NCBI GenBank assembly: GCA_050485425.1
Contig: JBJHBJ010000020.1
Coordinates: 1-64,000, forward strand
Direction: 5' to 3'
Source of the DNA: LSCE01 sp050485425
Lineage (GTDB): Bacteria; Pseudomonadota; Gammaproteobacteria; Nitrococcales; Aquisalimonadaceae
Length of the DNA: 64,000 nt
This document shows positions 25,468-33,594 of this stretch, piece after piece (position 1 is the stretch's first letter; every line of letters begins with the position of its first letter). The position numbers and the translations under genes are program-made. The notes under the pieces are model-generated. The model saw nothing but the letters and a program-made list of their open reading frames with translations, made no database searches and was not told where the DNA came from.

Positions 25468-25936
25468 TCACGACTCCGGGACACCACGAATGCCGCTGGC
25501 TCCGGCCCAACTACTGCGCCCCCTGCGCCTGCTCCCGCCTCAGGTGCTGGAAGGCGGCCTGGCGCTGGTCTGCGCACGGGTACTGAAGGAGGCATTGGCC
25601 GATGGCGCGCTGGACCTGCTGGCGGGCAGAATTCTGGAGCTGCGCATCCGCGAACCCGCTCTCCGCCTTCGCCTGACCTTGCGGAACGGCCGGCTGGAGA
25701 GCGCCGGCCCAGGCACCGCCGCCGTGACCATTACCGCCACGGCCGACGACCTGATCATGCTGGCCGCAGGCCGGATGGACCCGGACACGCTGTTCTTCCA
25801 GCGCCGGCTAACGCTGTCCGGGGACACCGAACTCGGCCTGGCGGTGAAGAACGTGCTCGATACAGTGGCTCCGGACACGCTGCCGCGGCCGCTTCGGACC
25901 GTGCTGAAGGTTCTTTCCGGCGAGGGGCCCGGCTGA
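25460..25936 (+). CDS. ubiT: UbiT, SCP2-domain accessory protein for anaerobic ubiquinone synthesis
   Basis: Lipid-binding SCP2 protein that replaces UbiJ as the scaffold of ubiquinone synthesis under anoxia. The 158-aa protein has an N-terminal helix region and an SCP2 fold with LRLTLRNGRLE, ITATADDLIMLAAGRMDPDTLFFQ-type spacing (DPDTLFFQRRLTLSGDTELG), which is typical of the family. It overlaps ubiV by 8 bases and ends the operon, convergent with the ParA-like gene 30 bases away. Confidence 0.93.
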   Translation: MPDHDSGTPRMPLAPAQLLRPLRLLPPQVLEGGLALVCARVLKEALADGALDLLAGRILELRIREPALRLRLTLRNGRLESAGPGTAAVTITATADDLIMLAAGRMDPDTLFFQRRLTLSGDTELGLAVKNVLDTVAPDTLPRPLRTVLKVLSGEGPG

Positions 25937-25966
25937 GTCGGCATCCTGCGGGACGGGAACCGGCCG

Positions 25967-26734
25967 TCAGACCGAATTCCGTTGCGGGACGGAGTCCAGC
26001 CGTTGACGCAACTCTGCCCAGAGGCGGCAGTAGGCACCCGCGGCGGCCCCCCTGGGCGCAAACGTGGCGACCGGCGCCTGCCGAATACCCATCTGCTCCA
26101 CGTCACTGGCATAGGGCACCCAGGCCTGCAACTGCCGTTTCAGCCCATTGTCGCCACCGTCCACCCATTGCCGGTGCAGCACACGCCGCCGGTCCACCAT
26201 GGAAAGGAAAGGTGCCAGACGCTTGCGCGGCAGCTTCTGCTCCTTGAAGTGGGCTGTCAGTTGTTCCCAGGCACGAAGGGACAGGGGCGAGGGAATCACC
26301 GGCACTGCGAGCAGGTCTGCCACGCGGAAGATGTTGTCCGACAGCCTGGAGAAATTCGGGGGACAGTCCAGCACCAGCAGGCCATACTGCTCCGAAAAGG
26401 GGCGCACCAGCTCCGCGAGCGCATCGGGCTTGCCACCCGCCTGCTCGATCAGCAGATCCATGTGCCGGTAACCCAGATCCCCGGGCAACAGGTCCAGATA
26501 TTCCCAGATGGTCCGACGCACCTCCGTGCCCGCCGGCCGGCGCCCTCTGATCAGCTTGCGGGCGCTGCGCTGCAGTCCCTGATCATGCTGGAGATACCAG
26601 CTGGACGCCGCCTGCGGGTCGAGGTCCCAGAACAGGGTCGGCATGCCATTGCGGGCCGCCTCCCAGGACACGTTCACGGCCGCGGCAGTCTTGCCGACCC
26701 CACCCTTGAGATTATAGAACGCCAGTACTCTCAC
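25967..26734 (-). CDS. orphan ParA/MinD-family ATPase
   Basis: A 255-aa P-loop ATPase with deviant Walker A KGGVGKTAAAVNVSW near residue 11, the switch FWDLDPQAASSWYL and Walker B LLVLDCPPNFS. It has no parB partner, so it is not a standard chromosome-partition pair; relatives position plasmids, chemoreceptors, carboxysomes or cellulose-synthesis complexes. I chose the GTG at 26734 (VRVLAFYN), behind GGGAGA; the track upstream is not ParA-like. It lies downstream of Pho-box-like repeats on the same strand. The partner and cargo are unknown. Confidence 0.88.
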   Translation of the reverse strand: MRVLAFYNLKGGVGKTAAAVNVSWEAARNGMPTLFWDLDPQAASSWYLQHDQGLQRSARKLIRGRRPAGTEVRRTIWEYLDLLPGDLGYRHMDLLIEQAGGKPDALAELVRPFSEQYGLLVLDCPPNFSRLSDNIFRVADLLAVPVIPSPLSLRAWEQLTAHFKEQKLPRKRLAPFLSMVDRRRVLHRQWVDGGDNGLKRQLQAWVPYASDVEQMGIRQAPVATFAPRGAAAGAYCRLWAELRQRLDSVPQRNSV

Positions 26735-26850
26735 GGCTCTCCCGCCGATTGGAAACCACACACCGGCCGCTGGACATCAACGGACCACCCAGCGCAACAG
26801 AATTGTCACATCGGGCGTAGATACATTACGGGGTCCGGAATCCGGGTGCC

Positions 26851-26879
26851 GTTACAGTTTCATGACAGATTGATGACGC
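26851..26879 (-). promoter_or_regulatory. tandem Pho-box-like repeats upstream of the ParA-like gene
   Basis: Read on the minus strand, three heptamers recur every 11 bases: GCGTCAT, CTGTCAT and CTGTAAC. The last two with their 4-base spacer match the PhoB box (CTGTCAT-N4-CTGTCAC) at 13 of 14 positions. The expected -10 position, about 10 bases on, is not convincing; TAATGT occurs further downstream. The site lies 117 bp before the ParA-like GTG. Confidence 0.5.
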
Positions 26880-27020
26880 CAGCGGTCACCGGCGGAACCT
26901 GATGCGCGGTTCGTACGCCTTTCAGGCTGTTTCCGCAAGACGTCAGATGGCGTTCGGCCGGCCGCTCCGGTATGGTCTGAAGCGACCATAATCACAACAT
27001 CGAACGATCGGGAGTTCGCT

Positions 27021-27377
27021 ATGCAGACAACAATGCGCCGGGCCCGGCTGATCAGTTACCCCCTGATCCTGATTTTCCTGCTCGTCGGGTTTGCCTCGCA
27101 GACCGCCGTTGCCGGCATTGTCGGTACCGACCGCGTCATTGCCGAGCAGTCGGCAGCCGCCGACCGCATGCAACTGGATGCGCTGCTGGAACGGGACGAC
27201 GTACAGCAGAAACTGGTGGAATACGGCGTGTCGCCGGAAGAAGCGGCGGAACGCGTGGCGGCACTGACCGACGAGGAAGCCAGGGAACTGGCACAGCGCA
27301 TTGATGACCTGCCCGCCGGCGGCAGTGTCGTCGTGCTGCTGCTGGTCATCATTCTGCTCTTGCTGCTGCTGCGATAG
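27021..27377 (+). CDS. PA2779-family small membrane protein
   Basis: A 118-aa exported protein of the PA2779 family (DUF6627). It has an N-terminal signal/anchor (about 12-32), a hydrophilic middle with the conserved VQQKLVEYGVSPEEAAERVA and ALTDEEARELAQRIDDLPAGG, and a C-terminal hydrophobic helix (about 101-117). The middle segment looks like a repeated helix-hairpin. It is followed 2 bases later by a PA2778-type peptidase gene, the usual pair in Pseudomonas and relatives. Function is unknown; it may present itself to, or anchor, the peptidase. Confidence 0.85.
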   Translation: MQTTMRRARLISYPLILIFLLVGFASQTAVAGIVGTDRVIAEQSAAADRMQLDALLERDDVQQKLVEYGVSPEEAAERVAALTDEEARELAQRIDDLPAGGSVVVLLLVIILLLLLLR

Positions 27378-27379
27378 CC

Positions 27380-28336
27380 GTGCGCCGGTTCCGCCTCCCG
27401 GACGTCCGCGGGGCTGCTGCAGCCCTGCTGCTGCCACTGTTGCTTGTGGGCTGTGCTTCCGCACCGCTGCAACACCAGCAGTTGCTGGATGCCCCTCCCG
27501 CACAGGCGTCCGGGAAGGTGGAACTCACCGACGTGGCATTTTTCCCTCAGGAAGACTATCACTGCGGCCCGGCCGCCCTGGCCACCGTGATGAACTGGGC
27601 AGGGGAAGAGGTGCACCCGGACGATCTGACCCCGCGCGTCTACCTCGACGGCCGCCGCGGAAGCCTGCAGGCGGAAATGCTGGCGGCCACCAGGCGGCAG
27701 GGCCTGCTGCCCTATCTTCATGAGCCGCGGTTTTCGACGATTATCGAACAACTCGATGCCGGCCAGCCGGTGCTGGTCCTGCAGAACCTGGCGCTCGACC
27801 GCTTCCCCACCTGGCACTACGCCGTGGTCGTGGGCTACGACCTGGCCGAGCAAACGGTGATCCTGCGCTCGGGGACAACGGAGCGGGAAGTCATGTCGTT
27901 CCGCCGCTTCGAGCGCACCTGGCAGCGGGGCGACTACTGGGCCATCACCGTGCACGAGCCCCATGCATTGCCGGCCCGTGCCAGCGAGCACCGCTACCTG
28001 GCGGCCGCGGCGGCACTGGAACAGGTGGGTGAACTGGACGCCGCCGGCCGGGCCTTCCACACGGCCAGCGTTGCCTGGCCGGAAAGCCTCGGCGCCTGGG
28101 TCGGGCGCGGCAACATCAGCTATTACACCGAGGACTACGCCTCCGCCGTGGCCTATTACCGCCGCGCGCTGGAACACCATCCCGACAGCGCCGCGGCCCA
28201 TCACAACCTGGCATGGGCGCTGATCCGCATGGGCCGGACCTACGATGCCTGGCCCCACGCCACTCGCGCCTACCAGTTGTCGGCGGAAGCCGGGGATCAT
28301 TACCGCAGCGCGCTCCAGCAGCTCCGGACGCTGTAG
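27380..28336 (+). CDS. PA2778-family lipoprotein cysteine peptidase with TPR region
   Basis: A 318-aa lipoprotein (lipobox LLLVGC, Cys25) with a C39-like papain-fold domain: catalytic-type Cys in DYHCGPAALATVMNW and His in TWHYAVVVGYD. It is followed by TPR helices (about 205-310, for example AYYRRALEHHPDSAAAHHNL). Start is GTG at 27380, almost abutting the PA2779-family gene. C39 domains cut after double-glycine leaders; the partner contains GG near its C-terminal helix, so it could be the substrate, but that is inference. Confidence 0.87.
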   Translation: MRRFRLPDVRGAAAALLLPLLLVGCASAPLQHQQLLDAPPAQASGKVELTDVAFFPQEDYHCGPAALATVMNWAGEEVHPDDLTPRVYLDGRRGSLQAEMLAATRRQGLLPYLHEPRFSTIIEQLDAGQPVLVLQNLALDRFPTWHYAVVVGYDLAEQTVILRSGTTEREVMSFRRFERTWQRGDYWAITVHEPHALPARASEHRYLAAAAALEQVGELDAAGRAFHTASVAWPESLGAWVGRGNISYYTEDYASAVAYYRRALEHHPDSAAAHHNLAWALIRMGRTYDAWPHATRAYQLSAEAGDHYRSALQQLRTL

Positions 28337-28345
28337 CCGCGACCC

Positions 28346-28365
28346 GGAAACCGGTCAGTGTTTCC
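28346..28365. terminator. weak hairpin between convergent genes
   Basis: GGAAAC and GTTTCC arms separated by 8 bases lie between the convergent peptidase gene and the secreted-protein gene. There is no long T-run on either side, so the terminator reading is weak. Confidence 0.25.
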
Positions 28366-28394
28366 CTGGTGTCGTGAGCCAGGAGTTCGCGGCA

Positions 28395-29201
28395 CTAGCG
28401 GTTGAATAGCCCCCGCACACCTTCCCGCACGCCGTCACGGATCTCCCGTCGGGTTTCGCTCTCGGTTTCCTGCGCGGCTTCGTCCCGGGCATATTCCATC
28501 TGCCGGCCAAGCCAGCCGGGCTCCCGGGTCTCGCGCGAGCCCGGTTCGCCGCCGCCGGAGGCCCCCGCCGTGCTCGGCAGTTGCCGGTGGGACACATTGG
28601 GCGGCAGTTGGAAATTCCGGTCCGGCAGGCGCTCGTTGCTGACCGAAACCAGTTTCATCTCCGCCGTCGCGAGCAGGCCCACCCGATTCAGATCGACGCC
28701 CTGGGCATCGGCCATTGCCGCCTGCCCTTCCACATCGCCGAACACCTCGGCCAGACGGGCGAATGCGCGCCCCAGCGCGTTGACCCGCTGGTCCGTGCTG
28801 AGCACCACTTCCCCGTCCCGGCGCCAATCGTCGGCCCAGTCATCGCCGACTTCCACCACATAGCGTTCGCCCTCGATTCCCGCCACCGTCTCCTTCTGGC
28901 CGGTGGCAGTCAGACGATACTGGTCCGTGCCTTCCCCCGCACCACCGGCCATTGCGCGGATCTGCTCCGCGGAAACGGCGACCCAACCGTCGCTGGTGCG
29001 GCTCACCGCGTAGCCTTCGCCGCCGGTAATCATCATGAAGGCCCCTTCGGGCAGACCGAACCGCATATGATCGGCATCCCGGTACTCGACGGTGAACTCA
29101 CCGTCGGGCGTGCTGTAGACGGCCCTCACATCCGCCACGGCCTGCCCACAGGCAAGCATGCCCGCGGCAAGGCCTGCCACCACCATCGCGAACCCTTTCA
29201 T
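28395..29201 (-). CDS. secreted protein of unknown function
   Basis: A 268-aa protein with a signal peptide cleaved near QAVADV, so probably periplasmic. The N-terminal half (AVYSTPDGEFTVEYRDADHM, then FMMITGGEGYAVS) looks like the beta-rich 'DUF4412-like' fold that reports lipid or metal binding, but I cannot assign it firmly. The C-terminal quarter is Gly/Arg/Glu-rich and ends in helical repeats (RREIRDGVREGVRGLFNR). ATG at 29201 follows AGGGGG; a GTG one codon earlier is possible. It is convergent with the peptidase gene and divergent from the ABC importer operon. Confidence 0.7.
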   Translation of the reverse strand: MKGFAMVVAGLAAGMLACGQAVADVRAVYSTPDGEFTVEYRDADHMRFGLPEGAFMMITGGEGYAVSRTSDGWVAVSAEQIRAMAGGAGEGTDQYRLTATGQKETVAGIEGERYVVEVGDDWADDWRRDGEVVLSTDQRVNALGRAFARLAEVFGDVEGQAAMADAQGVDLNRVGLLATAEMKLVSVSNERLPDRNFQLPPNVSHRQLPSTAGASGGGEPGSRETREPGWLGRQMEYARDEAAQETESETRREIRDGVREGVRGLFNR

Positions 29202-29295
29202 CACGCCCCCTGCTGTCTTCCGCTCCGAGTTGTCCAGATCGAGTATAGGCGCCGCCGGTCAGAGGGGAATAACCCGTTTGGGGGATGGCGTGACG

Positions 29296-29324
29296 CTGTC
29301 ATCCACCCGTCATGAAACTGTTAA
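29296..29324 (+). promoter_or_regulatory. tandem Pho-box-like repeats before the ABC importer operon
   Basis: Heptamers CTGTCAT, CCGTCAT and CTGTTAA recur every 11 bases, the arrangement of PhoB boxes (CTGTCAT-N4 tandem units). A -10-like TAAGCT follows at 29335-29340, 10 bases after the last heptamer, as expected when the box replaces the -35. This implies phosphate-starvation control of the three genes downstream. Confidence 0.65.
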
Positions 29325-29375
29325 CTTCGCTCCGTAAGCTGCCATGTCAATCATGAGCAAGCAGATGGTGACACC

Positions 29376-30440
29376 ATGGCCGCATTTCTGAGCTGCGACG
29401 GGCTGCAAAAGAATTTCGGCGGGCAGTCCGTCCTCCGGGACATCGCGCTGGACGTGCAGCATGGGGAATGCGTGGTGCTGCTCGGCCCCTCCGGCTGCGG
29501 CAAGACCACGCTGCTGAACATCGTCACCGGCATGCTGGCAGCAGACGGTGGCGAACTGCGCTGTGACGGTCGGCTGCTGGACTCCCGGGCGCGCGGCGTC
29601 CACATGCCCATGCAGAAACGCGGCTTCGCCATGGTGTTCCAGGATTTCAGCCTGTGGCCGCACATGACGGTGGCGGAGAACGTGGCTTTCGGCCTGCGCA
29701 TGCAGGGCGTCGCCCGCGGGGCGCGCGAGGCCCGGGTCAGGCAGGTGCTGGACCAGGTACAGATGCGTGCTTTCATGGACCGCCTGCCGGGTCGGCTTTC
29801 CGGCGGGCAGCAGCAGCGCGTCGCCATCGCCCGCGCCCTTGCCGTCCAGCCGCGCCTGCTGTTGCTGGACGAGCCGCTTTCCGCACTCGACGCCCGCCTG
29901 CGCGAGGATCTCAAGCACGAGCTTGCCACGCTGCTGCGCGAGACCGAACTCACCGCGCTGTACGTGACGCATGACCAGCAGGAGGCCTTCACGCTGGGCA
30001 ACCGGATTGCGCTGATGAACGAAGGCCGCATCGCTCAGCTCGGAACACCTGAATCCCTGTACCAGGAACCGGCAAGCAGCTTCGTCGCCGGCTTTATCGG
30101 CAACTCCAACCTGATGCCGTACCGACGGATGAACGGCCACGTGATGCTGGACGGGGAACTGGACCTGGCGCTGGCCGCGGAAAACGCTCCGGAACAGGGA
30201 CGCTTCATGCTGCGCCGGGAAGCCGTCCGTGTCTGCCACGATTCGGAGTGCAACAGCGAAAACTGGCTCAGCCTCGAAGCGATATGCGAACAAACGCATT
30301 ACCTGGGTGATCGACAGGAAGCCCTGGTTCGTCTGCGAAACGGCATGCAGGTCCGGGGGCTGGCTCGCGGCGCGGTGAGGCCTGGCCACACGGTGCATGT
30401 GCGCTTTCCGCAGGACGCCGTCCGGTTCCTGGCAGACTGA
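29376..30440 (+). CDS. ABC importer ATPase (Fe3+/phosphonate-type family)
   Basis: Cytoplasmic ATPase of a binding-protein-dependent importer. The 354-aa protein has Walker A GPSGCGKTT, Q-loop VFQDFSLWPHMTV, signature LSGGQQQR, Walker B LLLLDEPLSALD, and a C-terminal TOBE-like regulatory region (about 240-354). The family includes FbpC (iron), PotA (polyamine) and AepV/PhnT (2-aminoethylphosphonate). The Pho-box-like repeats upstream favour a phosphorus substrate over iron. It overlaps the binding-protein gene by one base. Confidence 0.9.
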   Translation: MAAFLSCDGLQKNFGGQSVLRDIALDVQHGECVVLLGPSGCGKTTLLNIVTGMLAADGGELRCDGRLLDSRARGVHMPMQKRGFAMVFQDFSLWPHMTVAENVAFGLRMQGVARGAREARVRQVLDQVQMRAFMDRLPGRLSGGQQQRVAIARALAVQPRLLLLDEPLSALDARLREDLKHELATLLRETELTALYVTHDQQEAFTLGNRIALMNEGRIAQLGTPESLYQEPASSFVAGFIGNSNLMPYRRMNGHVMLDGELDLALAAENAPEQGRFMLRREAVRVCHDSECNSENWLSLEAICEQTHYLGDRQEALVRLRNGMQVRGLARGAVRPGHTVHVRFPQDAVRFLAD

Positions 30441-31456
30441 TGCGCGCCGCCATGCTACGCGGGCTGGCCCTGGTGGCCGGTTGCGGACTATTGCTGGGCG
30501 GCTGCGGTGGCCAGTCCGCGCCCGATGATCGCCTGGTCGTCTATTCCGCCGGTCCGAGGCCGTTGGCGGAGTCCGTCACCCAGGCGTTCGAGGAGCGGAC
30601 CGGCACCCGCGTCGACCTGTTTGCCGCCACCACCGGCCAGGTCATGGCTCGACTGGAGGCGGAGCGCTATCGTCCCAGGGCGGACGTGGTGATCTTCGCC
30701 AGCCAGGTGGCGGCGGAAGCCCTCAAGGCGGACGACCGCCTGCTGCCCTACCCCACCCCCCCGTGGATCGAGCACACCCGTGCGGACTGGCACGACCCGG
30801 ACCACACCTATTTCGCGACCTCCGCGGCACTGGTCGGCATGGCCTTCCACCGGGACGCCTATACCCCCGACGCCGATCTGCGCCCGGCACTGGAAGGTGC
30901 GCTCTCGCTGCGGCTCACCATGCCCTCGCCGTCCCGTTCCGGCGCAGCCGGGGATTTCGTGGTTGCCTACGTGCTCCATAACGGCGAGGACGCGTATACG
31001 CATTTTCTCGATGCCCGTCGCCACGGCATGGATTTCGCTGCCGCGAACTCACAGGCGATCGGCACGCTCCTGGTCGGTGCCTTCCAGGGGATGATCGGCG
31101 CCGTGGATTACCTGATCTACCGCCAGATCGAGCAGGGCGCGCCCCTGGTCATGCATTATCCGGACAGCGGCTCCGCGCTGGTGCAGCGGCCTATCGCAAT
31201 CATGGCTGGCACCCGCATCCCGGGCCGTGCCCGCGCCTTTGTCGACCACTATTTTTCGGAAGACGTTCAGCGTCAGGTCGCTGCCACGCACTTGCTTCCG
31301 GCCCGCGTGGACATCCCTGTCAGCGATGTCCGGCGAAACGCCGGAGAGGATCTGCCGACCCTGCTGGACACCGATATCACTGAAGCGCTAGCGCGGCAGA
31401 ACAGAATTCTCCGCCGCTTCCAGATCGCGGTCGAGCGCGCCGAGGTCGTGCGCTGA
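30440..31456 (+). CDS. ABC importer substrate-binding lipoprotein
   Basis: A 338-aa extracytoplasmic binding lipoprotein (lipobox LLLGGC, Cys22) of the iron/2-aminoethylphosphonate/polyamine class. The mature part starts LVVYSAGPRPLAESV, followed by RADVVIFASQVAAEAL and MPSPSRSGAAGDFVVAYV, and IAIMAGTRIPGRARAF near the hinge, all usual in this class. I do not see the tandem Tyr pair typical of iron-binding FbpA in the C-terminal half. A phosphonate or organophosphate ligand fits the Pho-box-like promoter better, but is unproven. Confidence 0.85.
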   Translation: MRAAMLRGLALVAGCGLLLGGCGGQSAPDDRLVVYSAGPRPLAESVTQAFEERTGTRVDLFAATTGQVMARLEAERYRPRADVVIFASQVAAEALKADDRLLPYPTPPWIEHTRADWHDPDHTYFATSAALVGMAFHRDAYTPDADLRPALEGALSLRLTMPSPSRSGAAGDFVVAYVLHNGEDAYTHFLDARRHGMDFAAANSQAIGTLLVGAFQGMIGAVDYLIYRQIEQGAPLVMHYPDSGSALVQRPIAIMAGTRIPGRARAFVDHYFSEDVQRQVAATHLLPARVDIPVSDVRRNAGEDLPTLLDTDITEALARQNRILRRFQIAVERAEVVR

Positions 31457-33120
31457 TGAGGCTGCGCGCCCCCCGCAACCTCCCCTTGCTCCTCTGCCTG
31501 GCCGTGCTGATGGTCACAGCCGGTTATCCGCTGCTCATCCTGTTCGCGCAGAGCATATTCCCCAACATCCTCGGCGGCCGGTTCGACGGATTCCTGGACG
31601 CCTATCGCCGCATCATCGACACCCCGAACCTGCTGGCCATGATCGGAACCTCGCTGGCCTGGGCCGGCGCGGTCACGCTGGTGAGCTGGGTGTTCGGCAT
31701 TCCCTGCGGCTACCTGCTGGCCAGGACCGATATTCCCGGCAAGCTGTGGGCACGCCTGTCGCTGCTGGTTCCCATCATGACGCCACCGTATATCCTGGCG
31801 TTGTCCTATATCCTGGTCATGCAGCAGGGGGGCTATGCGGACAGCCTGGCGGGCGGCCTGCCGGACGAGCTCCGCGCGTGGTTCTTCTCGTTCTGGGGCG
31901 TGGCGGTGGTCATGGCGCTGGCGTCGTTCGGCTATGTGGCGCTGGCCGTGGAGGCCACGCTATCCACACTGCCCCGGCGGCTCGAGGACGCAGCCACCCT
32001 GCTCGGCGCGGGCTGGTGGGCGCGCACGCGCCTTATCCTGTTTCCCCTGCTGTTGCCCGCGGTGCTCAATTCCGGGCTGCTGGTGTTTCTGGAAGCCATC
32101 TCGAACTTCGGGGTGCCGGCCGTCCTGGGCACCCGTTCCAACCTGCCGCTGCTGCCGGCGGAAATCTTCTATCTGGTGACCAGCTGGCCGGTGGACCTGG
32201 CGCTGGCCACCTCGCTGTCCTCGTTGCTGTGCCTATTCGCGCTGTTCGCCCTGTACGGCAGCCGTTGGCTGGCCAATCTGCTGAGCGGGGGCGACATCCG
32301 CCCCGGGGAGCCGGAGATCATCCTGCTGGGCGGAACCGGCAAGCTGTTTGCCTGGGCCTGGCTGGCCGCGCTGTTCTTCTTCAGCTCGGGCCTGCCCTAC
32401 CTGGCAATGGTGTTGAGCAGCCTGGCGGATAGTTGGGAGGCCGGCATGCCGGAGCTGACATTGCGTCACTACCAGGCATTGTTCGAACCGGGCTCACGGG
32501 GCCTGCAGGCATTGTTGACCAGCCTGGGACTCAGCATCGCCGCGGCCACGATCTGCGTGCTTGCCGGGGGTTATATCGCCTATGTCAACATCCGCTCGCA
32601 AGGGCCGCTGCAACGCTTCCTGGACGGTCTGGCCACGCTGCCCCGGGTCATCCCCAAAATCGTCATGGCGGTGGCGCTGATCCTGGCCTGGAACGCGTCC
32701 TGGGTGCGCATCGACATCTACAACACCATCTGGATCCTGCTGCTGGCCTACGTGGTGATCTACATCACTGATGCGCTCAACTACAGCAACACCACGCTGC
32801 GCGCCATGAACCCGAACCTGGAACATGCCGGTGCCATACTCGGCGCCGGTCGCCGGGCCGTCTTCACCCGCATCGTGCTGCCACGGCTGCGGCCGGCCCT
32901 GATGGCGGCCTGGCTGACCACGTTCATCGTCTGCATGCGCGAACTGGTGGCGTCCATCCTGCTGCTCCCTCCCGGGGTGGATGTCACCGCCACCTATATC
33001 TTCAACCAGTTCGAGCAGGGCGACATTGCCATGGCCATGGCAATGGCGACCGTCACCATCCTGCTGTCCACAATCGTTCTGGTCGGTTTCCAGCTTTCCG
33101 GCCGCAAGCGCGGTCAATAA
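31456..33120 (+). CDS. ABC importer permease with two fused membrane domains
   Basis: A 554-aa inner-membrane permease with about 12 helices in two homologous halves, each with an EAA-like loop that docks the ATPase (LEDAATLLGAGWWARTRLIL in the first; LEHAGAILGAGRRAVFTRIV in the second). Fused permeases of this length are usual for FbpB and AepW families. One-base overlaps with the binding-protein gene complete a compact ATPase-SBP-permease operon. It is convergent with the MrtJ gene. Confidence 0.9.
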   Translation: MRLRAPRNLPLLLCLAVLMVTAGYPLLILFAQSIFPNILGGRFDGFLDAYRRIIDTPNLLAMIGTSLAWAGAVTLVSWVFGIPCGYLLARTDIPGKLWARLSLLVPIMTPPYILALSYILVMQQGGYADSLAGGLPDELRAWFFSFWGVAVVMALASFGYVALAVEATLSTLPRRLEDAATLLGAGWWARTRLILFPLLLPAVLNSGLLVFLEAISNFGVPAVLGTRSNLPLLPAEIFYLVTSWPVDLALATSLSSLLCLFALFALYGSRWLANLLSGGDIRPGEPEIILLGGTGKLFAWAWLAALFFFSSGLPYLAMVLSSLADSWEAGMPELTLRHYQALFEPGSRGLQALLTSLGLSIAAATICVLAGGYIAYVNIRSQGPLQRFLDGLATLPRVIPKIVMAVALILAWNASWVRIDIYNTIWILLLAYVVIYITDALNYSNTTLRAMNPNLEHAGAILGAGRRAVFTRIVLPRLRPALMAAWLTTFIVCMRELVASILLLPPGVDVTATYIFNQFEQGDIAMAMAMATVTILLSTIVLVGFQLSGRKRGQ

Positions 33121-33144
33121 GCCTTTCCGGGGGAATCAGGTGGA

Positions 33145-33594
33145 TCAGTACCGGGCCAGCAGCAATGCGGCCGAGAGCCCACAGGCGTTGTACCAGGCAT
33201 GCAGAAGAATGGGAGAAAGAAGGCTGTCATGCCGCTCGCGGAAATAACCCAGCACCAGCCCGGGCAGCACGATCAGTGCGGCCAGCGCCAGCCCTCCCAG
33301 AGGCAGGTGTGCCAGCGAAAAGACAACCGCGGTGGACAGACACGCAACGGAAACCCCCAGCCACTGGCGGCGCATCGGGCCAAAGCGGCGCAGGCCGGTT
33401 TGCAGGCAGCCGCGAAAAGCGCTTTCCTCCAGCACCGGGTAAGCCAGCAGAAACAGCACCAGGAAGAGCGGCGTCACGGAAGGGAGCTGGGGCGACCCCA
33501 GCAACAGACAGGCCGGCCCGGCGAGAACCGGACCGGCCAGGATGGCGACCCGAAGCTGCGGGTCGCCGAGTTTCAGTTCCTGCGGTAGCGCCAC
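33145..33594 (-). CDS. mrtJ: MrtJ-like glutamic intramembrane protease (JDVT-CTERM system)
   Basis: A 149-aa CPBP/ABI-family membrane protease with the catalytic set in place: Glu56-Glu57 and Arg61 (LEESAFRG), His96 (FSLAHLPLGG), and His132/Asn136 (LHAWYN). Several dedicated CPBP proteases cleave a C-terminal sorting signal; this one is directly downstream of a protein ending in a JDVT-CTERM-like tail, so I call it MrtJ. The start is probably GTG at 33594, behind GGTGGGG, which overlaps the substrate gene by 22 bases; no ATG is available before the first helix. Confidence 0.8.
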   Translation of the reverse strand: MALPQELKLGDPQLRVAILAGPVLAGPACLLLGSPQLPSVTPLFLVLFLLAYPVLEESAFRGCLQTGLRRFGPMRRQWLGVSVACLSTAVVFSLAHLPLGGLALAALIVLPGLVLGYFRERHDSLLSPILLHAWYNACGLSAALLLARY

